Below are positions 6,354-10,704 of a stretch of DNA of 10,704 nt, in pieces; the first letter of the stretch is position 1; each line of letters starts with the position of its first letter. Origin of the DNA: an uncultured Alistipes sp. GTDB lineage: Bacteria > Bacteroidota > Bacteroidia > Bacteroidales > Rikenellaceae. The notes beneath the pieces were generated by a model. The model was not told the origin of the DNA. It did not search any database and saw only the letters and a program-made list of their open reading frames with translations. The stretch spans positions 1 through 10,704 of the forward strand of contig CAAGBL010000070.1 in the NCBI GenBank assembly GCA_900768045.1, written 5' to 3'. The translations under genes and the position numbers were made by a program.

Positions 6354-7667
6354 ATGAACAACATTAAGTTTACAACTGCAGCCGAGGCTGTTAAGTGTAT
6401 CAAGTCGGGTGATCACATTCACCTTAGCTCAGTGGCATCTGCTCCTCAGTGCCTTATCAAGGCTATGTGCGACCGTGGTCGCAATGGCGAGTTCAAGGAT
6501 GTTCACATCCACCACCTCCACACTGAGGGCCCAGCACCTTATGCTGACCCAGAGTTCGAGGGCGTATTCCAGCTCGACTCATTCTTCGTAGGTGGCAACG
6601 TACGTAAGGTTACTCAGAGCGGCTATGCTGACTATATTCCAATCTTCTTGAGCGAGACTCAGAAGTTGTATCGTTCAGGCGCTGTGCCATGTAACGTCGC
6701 TATGATCCAGGTGTCACGCCCAGACAAGCACGGCTACGTATCTCTCGGTACATCAGTAGATGCTACATTGGCAGCTGTTGAGTGCGCCGACTATGTTATC
6801 GCCGTAGTTAATAAGTACGTTCCACGTTCGTTCGGTGACGCTATGATCCACTCGTCACGCATCAACTTCTTCGTTGAGGACGACCAGCCATTGGAGGAGG
6901 CTCACTTCACAGCTCCTAACGAGGTTGAGACAAAGATCGGTAACCTCTGTGCTGGTCTTATCGAGGACGGTGCTACACTTCAGATGGGTATCGGTGCTAT
7001 TCCTAACGCTGTTCTTGCACAGCTCGGTAACCACAAGAACCTTGGTGTTCATACCGAGATGTTCGCCGATGGCGTGCTTCCACTCGTTGAGAAGGGCGTT
7101 ATCAACGGTGCTTTGAAGAATATCGACAAGGGTAAGATGGTATCTACATTCTTGATGGGTTCACAGAAGGTTTACGACTTCATCGACGACAACCCAGGCG
7201 TATTGATGATGGACGTAGGCTACACCAACGATCCATTCGTAATCTCGAAGAACGATAAGGTTACTGCTATTAACTCAGCACTTCAGGTAGATATCACTGG
7301 CCAGGTATGTGCTGACTCTCTTGGTCGCAAGTTCTACTCTGGCGTAGGTGGTCAGGTTGACTTCATCTATGGTGCATCACTTTCTAAGGGTGGTAAGGCT
7401 ATTATCGCTATGCCATCAATCACCACTAAGGGCGTATCAAAGATCTCTGACGTATTGACTGAGGGTGCAGGTGTTGTTACTACACGTAACCACATCCACT
7501 GGTTCGTAACTGAGAATGGTGCTGTTGACTTGTATGGCAAGAGCCTTCAGGAGCGTGCTCGTTTGATCATCTCTGTTGCTCACCCATCAGCACAGGAGGC
7601 TTTGGACGAGGCTGCATTCAACCGCTACGGCTCACACCATCACTATATTAAAAGCTATATGAAGTAA
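6354..7667 (+). CDS. acetyl-CoA hydrolase/transferase family protein (4-hydroxybutyrate- or butyrate-type CoA-transferase)
   Basis: This is a class I CoA-transferase of the acetyl-CoA hydrolase/transferase family, which moves CoA between acyl-CoA and a free acid such as acetate in fermentation. The 437-residue product has the family's usual length and both halves: an N-terminal domain (about 1-190) and a C-terminal domain with MGIGAIPNAVL (211-221), the active-site glutamate in HTEMFADG (Glu235), and the CoA-binding GVGGQVDF (330-337). The closest pattern known to me is 4-hydroxybutyrate CoA-transferase and the related butyryl-CoA:acetate enzymes; the substrate cannot be fixed from sequence. 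Strong use of GAG, AAG and GGT codons suggests high expression. It has a terminator 22 bases downstream. No other fermentation gene is adjacent. Confidence 0.9.
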   Translation: MNNIKFTTAAEAVKCIKSGDHIHLSSVASAPQCLIKAMCDRGRNGEFKDVHIHHLHTEGPAPYADPEFEGVFQLDSFFVGGNVRKVTQSGYADYIPIFLSETQKLYRSGAVPCNVAMIQVSRPDKHGYVSLGTSVDATLAAVECADYVIAVVNKYVPRSFGDAMIHSSRINFFVEDDQPLEEAHFTAPNEVETKIGNLCAGLIEDGATLQMGIGAIPNAVLAQLGNHKNLGVHTEMFADGVLPLVEKGVINGALKNIDKGKMVSTFLMGSQKVYDFIDDNPGVLMMDVGYTNDPFVISKNDKVTAINSALQVDITGQVCADSLGRKFYSGVGGQVDFIYGASLSKGGKAIIAMPSITTKGVSKISDVLTEGAGVVTTRNHIHWFVTENGAVDLYGKSLQERARLIISVAHPSAQEALDEAAFNRYGSHHHYIKSYMK

Positions 7668-7688
7668 TCTTGTTACTTCATATAATCA

Positions 7689-7716
7689 CAAAGACCTTCC
7701 TTGCGGGAGGTCTTTG
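7689..7716 (+). terminator. terminator of the CoA-transferase gene
   Basis: CAAAGACCTTCC (7689-7700) pairs with GGGAGGTCTTTG (7705-7716) around a TTGC loop: 12 pairs, one of them T-G. The T-run after it is short and broken (TTGCTTTT), so termination may be partial. Confidence 0.75.
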
Positions 7717-7754
7717 TTGCTTTTAATATAGTGGTGGTGGTGTGGGGAGGTAAA

Positions 7755-7851
7755 GAATTTAGAGAAATTAGGGAATTTAGGGAAATTAGTGAGAAAACTT
7801 TTATATCCTTAAACTCCTTAAATTCCCTAAACTCCCTATCCTCTCTATTTT
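7755..7851. repeat. inverted pair of 9-bp tandem arrays, array 1
   Basis: Four 9-base units of the type GAATTTAGG/GAAATTAGT (7755-7790) are followed after 16 bases by five units of the complementary type CCTTAAACT/CCCTAAACT (7807-7851). The arms are near complements, so the whole can fold into a long hairpin. The last unit supplies the stop codon and final Lys codon of the next gene on the minus strand. The same unit sequence returns in arrays 2 and 3. Confidence 0.8.
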
Positions 7852-8393
7852 CCCCTTCTTTCTACACGCATACGGTGCATTTTCTCTTTAAAACCACCCT
7901 CATCGAGAAATTGCTCAGAGAGTGATGTGAGTAATTTGTGTAGCAGATAATCCTCCTGTTTGAGTAGAATAATTGCCATATTGGCTACCGTGTCAAGAGG
8001 ACGAGATTTTGCAACATTTAAAATGGATTGGTTACTACCTTCAACGCCAAGTTTGCGCATCGCAATAAACTTATCGGAGTCTTCACGCCACAGTTCATAA
8101 CCATTCACACGCAGATAGTCCTCATAATCCGTTAGCAACTCTTTTAAACTCGCCTTAGCAACATTGATAAGTTTGATGCCCATCTCGATTGAGGTTTCTG
8201 CATCCGCATTACCCTCAACAATATTTTGTTTGCCAGAGCGTGCAGCTTGAACCATCTGGTCTATCGTGCGGTCCCCATGCGCAAATGCCAAATTCGCAAA
8301 ATGATAGGTTATATCGTATATTAGTTCGGCTTTACGATAACATATTAGATTTCGATGGTCTCCTTGCGACTTTATTAGAATTGCATCATTCAT
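7845..8393 (-). CDS. four helix bundle protein, 23S rRNA intervening-sequence (S23/IVP) family with C-terminal suffix domain
   Basis: Proteins of this family were first found encoded in intervening sequences of 23S rRNA genes, but many are free-standing; their function is unknown. The 182-residue product has the family hallmark RTIDQMVQAARSGKQNIVEG (42-61) at the start of the second helix, four predicted amphipathic helices (about 21-40, 43-60, 68-95, 130-160), and the C-terminal tail GGFKEKMHRMRVERR (166-180) typical of the 'four helix bundle suffix' subgroup. No rRNA gene is near. The gene runs against its neighbours, is AT-rich with GAA/AAA codons, and sits between two 9-bp arrays, its stop lying inside array 1. 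These points suggest acquisition as an accessory gene. The ATG at 8393 has a -7 element 15 bases upstream. Confidence 0.85.
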   Translation of the reverse strand: MNDAILIKSQGDHRNLICYRKAELIYDITYHFANLAFAHGDRTIDQMVQAARSGKQNIVEGNADAETSIEMGIKLINVAKASLKELLTDYEDYLRVNGYELWREDSDKFIAMRKLGVEGSNQSILNVAKSRPLDTVANMAIILLKQEDYLLHKLLTSLSEQFLDEGGFKEKMHRMRVERRGK

Positions 8394-8408
8394 AGGTCAT
8401 CTTTTTCA

Positions 8409-8416
8409 CAAAGATA
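8409..8416 (-). promoter_or_regulatory. possible -7 element of the four-helix-bundle gene
   Basis: On the minus strand TATCTTTG (8409-8416) matches TAnnTTTG and lies 15 bases before the ATG at 8393, giving a leader of about 8-10 bases. I see no good TTG at the expected distance, because that position falls in array 2, so the promoter may be weak. Confidence 0.45.
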
Positions 8417-8430
8417 ATAAATATATTAGA

Positions 8431-8500
8431 GAATTTAGGGAAATTAGTGAATTTAGTGAATTTTCCCTAACCTCCTTAAATTCATTAAACTCTCTATTTC
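8431..8500. repeat. inverted pair of 9-bp tandem arrays, array 2
   Basis: Three units GAATTTAGG, GAAATTAGT, GAATTTAGT (8431-8457) and a partial one are followed by CCCTAACCT, CCTTAAATT, CATTAAACT, CTCTATTTC (8465-8500). The orientation is the same as array 1. The array ends exactly where the TTTG of the next promoter begins (8501). Confidence 0.8.
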
Positions 8501-8532
8501 TTTGCTTAATCAAAAATAATTTCCTAAATTTG
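8501..8532 (+). promoter_or_regulatory. promoter of the leader RNA and lipoprotein gene
   Basis: TTTG (8501-8504), a 20-base spacer and TAAATTTG (8525-8532) form an excellent Bacteroidota promoter. Transcription should start at about 8537-8539, at the first base of the 5' hairpin, leaving a leader of about 285 bases before the lipoprotein ATG. Confidence 0.85.
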
Positions 8533-8536
8533 TAGT

Positions 8537-8777
8537 GCAGTCTTCAGATTGCGACATATTTATTAGTGAAAGTGTTTCGCTAATCCTTATAGATAAAATT
8601 TGGCGATTTTACAACGAAAGGATAACGAATGCTTACATCACTTGTATTGGTATGCTATGTCGGCACGTTCTGTGCCTACTCCACATACTGTACAGGTGTG
8701 GAGTATTGTTTATTTTCGTTGGGGCCACGCCAAATGCCTATCTATAGATAAACGAACATCTCCACACTTTCTTTTTT
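8537..8777 (+). ncRNA. structured leader RNA, candidate attenuator or cis-regulatory element
   Basis: No Rfam family is recognised. Pairings read directly: hairpin 8537-8542/8547-8552; hairpin 8562-8571/8575-8584 (10 bp, one U-G); a long-range helix made of 8588-8595/8739-8746, 8598-8605/8728-8735 and 8613-8618/8715-8720 (8+8+6 bp, with 2x3 and 7x7 internal loops); and, inside it, hairpins 8662-8666/8672-8676 and 8677-8685/8697-8705. A second fold pairs 8696-8703 with 8760-8767 and 8715-8720 with 8751-8756, directly before the T-tract TTTCTTTTTT (8768-8777). Both folds cannot form at once, as in attenuators. The only G-U pairs seen fit transcription from the plus strand. The ligand or signal is unknown; a stand-alone small RNA ending at the T-tract is also possible. 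Confidence 0.7.
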
Positions 8778-8792
8778 ATATTAACCCGTTGT

Positions 8793-8801
8793 TGGAGGTG
8801 A
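8793..8801 (+). promoter_or_regulatory. Shine-Dalgarno-like TGGAGGTGA, unusually far from the start codon
   Basis: TGGAGGTGA (8793-8801) is a near-perfect complement of a 16S rRNA 3' end, but about 23 bases separate it from the ATG at 8825, and no start codon lies at normal spacing. The phylum generally does not use such sites. It may be a part of the leader structure or a standby site rather than a working ribosome binding site. Confidence 0.4.
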
Positions 8802-8824
8802 GACGGAAGCAAACAATCAGTACT

Positions 8825-9559
8825 ATGAAAAAATTATTAGTTGCTTTCTCGTTATGTTTATTATGTAGTTGTTCAGCACATCTTTATAACATGAGCAATC
8901 ATAATATATCTGAAACTCAAGTGGTTTTGGATAATGCAAACTTTACTGTAATTGGCAAAGTCAGTGGCAGTGCAAGTGCAAGCTATATTTTAGGTATAGG
9001 AGGACTGTCACAAAAATCACTAAAAGGAAATGCTGTTGCTGCAATGTATGAAAATGCAAATTTAACGGGCTCACAAGCTATTATCAATGTTACTTTCAAA
9101 CAGAGAGTATCCAGTATATTGATATATAGCGAAATTGAATATACTGCATCTGGAACCATTGTCGAGTTTTTCGATGGAGAGAGACCCATTGTGCCTTCAA
9201 AGACTGTATGTGTTCAAGAAGACAATGTAGAAGAATACGCTGTTAACGATGTAATAGAGAAAGAAGAAGAACCTATGCAAAAAGAGTTAATTGTGTCTAA
9301 AAGTGATAATAATGGAACTTGGTATGATGCAGTAGAATATTGCAAGCAATTAGGCGATGGATGGACACTTCCTAATAGTGAGCAAGTAGAGTATATAATT
9401 GATAATTACGATATAAAATTTAATAAGTGTTGGACTAATGTTGAAGTAAACGAAAAGAAAGCAAAAGCATACTATAGAGGATATACTTTCCCAATGATGC
9501 CTACGCATAAATCTATAGACAATATCAATATTATAGCAGTAAAAGTTGTAAAAGAATAG
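8825..9559 (+). CDS. lipoprotein with a DUF6567-like domain and a DUF1566-like C-terminal domain
   Basis: The 244-residue product has a lipoprotein signal: basic start, hydrophobic core and a lipobox ending LCSC, with Cys16 as the modified residue. Residues after Cys16 (Ser-Ala-His) are not acidic, so there is no clear surface-export signal. Residues 25-115 match the pattern I associate with DUF6567 (NANFTVIGKVSGSASA, YILGIGGLSQKSL, IINVTF, ASGTIVEF). An acidic linker follows (130-153). Residues 157-244 resemble the lectin-like DUF1566/Lcl C-terminal fold: GTWYDAVEYCKQLGDGWTLP (164-183), then CWTN (202-205) and a final strand. Function is unknown. The frame is open upstream to about 8600, but that part overlaps the structured leader; the ATG at 8825 fits the signal peptide. 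AT-rich codons differ from the housekeeping genes. Confidence 0.8.
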   Translation: MKKLLVAFSLCLLCSCSAHLYNMSNHNISETQVVLDNANFTVIGKVSGSASASYILGIGGLSQKSLKGNAVAAMYENANLTGSQAIINVTFKQRVSSILIYSEIEYTASGTIVEFFDGERPIVPSKTVCVQEDNVEEYAVNDVIEKEEEPMQKELIVSKSDNNGTWYDAVEYCKQLGDGWTLPNSEQVEYIIDNYDIKFNKCWTNVEVNEKKAKAYYRGYTFPMMPTHKSIDNINIIAVKVVKE

Positions 9560-9610
9560 AATATTAGGTAAGTCAATTATTCTAGGTTATACTTTTGAGT
9601 ACAATATACC

Positions 9611-9650
9611 AAGGGCTACATATCGAAGTAATACTTTGATACGCACCCTT
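9611..9650 (+). terminator. hairpin after the lipoprotein gene, possible first terminator
   Basis: AAGGG (9611-9615) pairs with CCCTT (9646-9650), and inside it TATCGAAG (9621-9628) pairs with CTTTGATA (9634-9641) with one G-T. TTT follows. The inner and outer stems are separated by internal loops, so it is weaker than the next terminator. Confidence 0.45.
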
Positions 9651-9658
9651 TTATGTAA

Positions 9659-9685
9659 AGCCTTCCCTCTTGGGAGGGCTTTTTT
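9659..9685 (+). terminator. intrinsic terminator of the lipoprotein gene
   Basis: AGCCTTCCC (9659-9667) pairs with GGGAGGGCT (9672-9680) around a TCTT loop: 9 bp with one T-G, followed by TTTTTT to 9685. This is a textbook intrinsic terminator about 100 bases after the stop codon. Confidence 0.88.
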
Positions 9686-9702
9686 GATTTCGAAACCAAA
9701 GA

Positions 9703-9772
9703 GAATTTAGAGAAATTAGTGTATTTTCTCTAAACTCCTTAAATTCCTTAAACTCTCTAAACTCCCTATCCT
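9703..9772. repeat. inverted pair of 9-bp tandem arrays, array 3
   Basis: Two units GAATTTAGA, GAAATTAGT (9703-9720) are followed by five complementary-type units from CTCTAAACT to CCCTATCCT (9728-9772). It has the same unit, orientation and end unit CCCTATCCT as array 1, but the left arm is shorter. It lies between the terminator of the lipoprotein gene and the promoter of the next gene. Confidence 0.8.
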
Positions 9773-9814
9773 CCAGAAATTCTCGGCTTAATATTATATA
9801 ATGTATAGTCGCTA

Positions 9815-9844
9815 TTGGCGTTAGATGTTTTTTTGCTATATTTG
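9815..9844 (+). promoter_or_regulatory. promoter of the outer-membrane protein gene
   Basis: TTG (9815-9817), a 19-base spacer and TATATTTG (9837-9844) form a good Bacteroidota promoter. The expected start near 9850 gives a very short leader of about 13 bases before the ATG at 9863. Confidence 0.82.
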
Positions 9845-9862
9845 CGAAAATACTACTAACCT

Positions 9863-10429
9863 ATGAGAAGAGTTTTACTAATTGTGTTGTGCCTTATTGT
9901 GGTCGGCACGGCAAAGAGCCACGCACAGCAGAAGAATGCCGTGAAGGTAACATTCCTGTCGTGGATTACGGGCAGCACGAAGCTTTCGTACGAGCGAGCA
10001 TTCCCACAATATAAGCAGAGTGGCGAGCTATGCACAAGCCTTATCTCGGCGGGCTACGACAAGTTCAAAAATGACCCGTTAGGCTTCACGCTACGCTATA
10101 GCCACAAGTTCTTCGTGGCGGGATATGACAAGAGCAAGCCTCTTATGGGCTTCTACCTACGCCCCGAGCTAATCTACTCGCACTACAACTATACGCACTC
10201 CAAGACAGGGCTACGCACGCCCGTGCGCATGGGTGCTCTTCTCGGCACATTTGGCTATCAGTACTGCTATAAGCACTTTATTGCCGACGCATGGGTTGGC
10301 GCTGGCTACTCAGCGGGCAAGACCTCGGAGACGGGCTACTACCACGGCTTCAAGACCTGGAACCTCTTCGGCAAAGAGCTCGACAACCTCGCCATGAGCT
10401 TTAGCATTAGGCTGGGCATAGTGTGGTAA
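9863..10429 (+). CDS. putative small outer-membrane beta-barrel protein, function unknown
   Basis: The 188-residue product has a signal peptide (MRRVLLIVLCLIVVGTAKSHA, cleavage after Ala21, before QQK). The mature part shows alternating hydrophobic/aromatic strands separated by turns, for example KVTFLSWITGSTKLSYERAF, GFYLRPELIYSHYNY (96-110), GALLGTFGYQYCYKHF (124-139) and AWVGAGYSAG (143-152). It ends in SFSIRLGIVW, an aromatic C terminus as expected for insertion by the BAM complex. The length would allow a barrel of about eight strands. The pattern is near that of DUF3575-type proteins, but I cannot assign a family. Its GC-rich codons with GAG/AAG differ from the two AT-rich genes before it. 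It has its own promoter and no obvious partner. Confidence 0.7.
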   Translation: MRRVLLIVLCLIVVGTAKSHAQQKNAVKVTFLSWITGSTKLSYERAFPQYKQSGELCTSLISAGYDKFKNDPLGFTLRYSHKFFVAGYDKSKPLMGFYLRPELIYSHYNYTHSKTGLRTPVRMGALLGTFGYQYCYKHFIADAWVGAGYSAGKTSETGYYHGFKTWNLFGKELDNLAMSFSIRLGIVW

Positions 10430-10462
10430 AAAGTATTGTGTGCTCCGCACGAGGTTAATTTT

Positions 10463-10545
10463 ATGGGATAGATGAGATAGATGGGATAGATGGGACGAAT
10501 GGGATAAATGGGAAATTCCCATCAAGCGCAGCGATCCCATCTATC
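10463..10545. repeat. 9-bp tandem array of a second unit type, array 4
   Basis: Six 9-base units follow each other (10463-10516): ATGGGATAG, ATGAGATAG, ATGGGATAG, ATGGGACGA, ATGGGATAA, ATGGGAAAT. Complementary pieces follow: TTCCCAT (10516-10522) and GATCCCATCTATC (10533-10545). The unit sequence differs from arrays 1-3, but the unit length and the purine-arm-then-complement layout are the same. It may help end transcription of the preceding gene. Confidence 0.75.
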
Positions 10546-10585
10546 TTATGCCATATAAACCACCTAAATTAGCGCACAAGATTTG

Positions 10586-10704
10586 TTGTTAGAAGGGGTT
10601 AGATTTGGCTTATCGCAAAAGTGAGCACCCGAGGATAGTACTCAAACGTACAGCCTCGGGTGCTCAGCTTTTTGGGATAGGTCAAAGATGACCCCTTATC
10701 ACAA
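10586..10704 (+). repeat. structured intergenic repeat, copy 3 (complete to the window end)
   Basis: TTGTTAGAAGGGG (10586-10598) opens the element and TGACCCCTTATCACAA (10689-10704) closes it. The outer 16 bases pair at 14 positions, with the U-C and G-A mismatches at the same places as in the other copies. The central stem is a perfect 12 bp (10623-10634 with 10654-10665) of quite different sequence from copies 1 and 2, but it carries the same cap, GTAC-TCAAAC-GTAC (10638-10651). GGTCA/TGACC near the right end forms an alternative small hairpin. The window ends at the last conserved base, so a tandem neighbour like that of copy 1 cannot be excluded. Confidence 0.8.

Noticed and set aside
7701..7925. 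A plus-strand open frame with repeated Asn-Ser-Leu residues.
   Set aside because: The repeats come from the 9-bp array read in frame; it also covers the terminator and the end of the opposite gene.
8721..8738. GGGGCCACGCC as a B12 box of a cobalamin riboswitch.
   Set aside because: The B12 box needs GCCACTG and the conserved upstream core of that riboswitch; neither is present. No TPP, SAM, FMN or glycine core was seen either.
8535..8747. A 70-residue open frame inside the leader.
   Set aside because: It starts with GTG at the predicted transcript 5' end, so there is no room for a ribosome site, and its bases are explained by RNA pairing; a regulatory leader peptide is not excluded but not supported.
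8537..8777. Leader RNA as tmRNA, 6S RNA, RNase P RNA or SRP RNA.
   Set aside because: It lacks the tRNA-like ends of tmRNA, the GGAAG/GCAG core of SRP RNA, the conserved P RNA boxes and the single long bubbled hairpin of 6S RNA.
8600..8824. A 75-residue N-terminal extension of the lipoprotein (open frame from 8600).
   Set aside because: It overlaps the structured leader, has no promoter-proximal start signal, and would bury the lipoprotein signal peptide, which begins exactly at the ATG at 8825.
10430..10462. GTGC-TCC-GCAC after the outer-membrane protein gene as its terminator.
   Set aside because: The stem is only 4 bp and the following T-run is broken; array 4 downstream is a better candidate.
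7755..10545. 9-bp arrays as a CRISPR array.
   Set aside because: Units are 9 bases with no spacers between them, followed by their own complement; no cas gene is in the window.

Overview
The window looks like a chromosomal segment of a Bacteroidales bacterium (phylum Bacteroidota). The evidence is a set of Bacteroidota-type promoters (TTG, 19-20 bases, TAnnTTTG), A-rich translation starts without Shine-Dalgarno sites, a Bacteroidota-style IF2 with a long charged linker, and AT-rich short tandem arrays between genes. Strong GAG/AAG codon use in the housekeeping half would fit a Rikenellaceae/Alistipes-like or Prevotella-like genome, but I cannot fix the genus.

Positions 1-1500 (mostly minus strand): the end of one structured intergenic repeat, a second complete copy whose last bases overlap the panB stop codon, panB (pantothenate/CoA synthesis), and a small secreted protein of unknown function. 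Two promoters, one for the secreted protein and one for rimP, diverge at about 1531-1620. Positions 1590-6156 (plus strand): the translation/transcription operon rimP-nusA-infB, with a promoter and a leader hairpin. A third, inverted copy of the repeat lies after infB. It is followed by an acetyl-CoA hydrolase/4-hydroxybutyrate-type CoA-transferase (6354-7667) with its own terminator.

Positions 7680-10704 are an accessory stretch, AT-richer up to about 9790, then returning to higher GC in the last gene. It holds a four-helix-bundle protein of the 23S rRNA intervening-sequence family (minus strand), a two-domain lipoprotein and a small outer-membrane beta-barrel-like protein. Each intergenic gap here contains an inverted pair of 9-bp tandem arrays. 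The lipoprotein has a perfect-looking promoter followed by a leader of about 285 bases that folds in detail: two 5' hairpins, a 22-bp interrupted long-range helix enclosing two more hairpins, and an alternative pairing that ends at a T-tract. The window closes with a fourth copy of the structured repeat.

The two most interesting items are (1) the 117-129 bp structured repeat family, with conserved ends, a conserved GTAC-capped hairpin and strand-specific G-U pairs, and (2) the probable attenuator-like leader RNA at 8537-8777. Both are read directly from base pairing; their functions are inferred.
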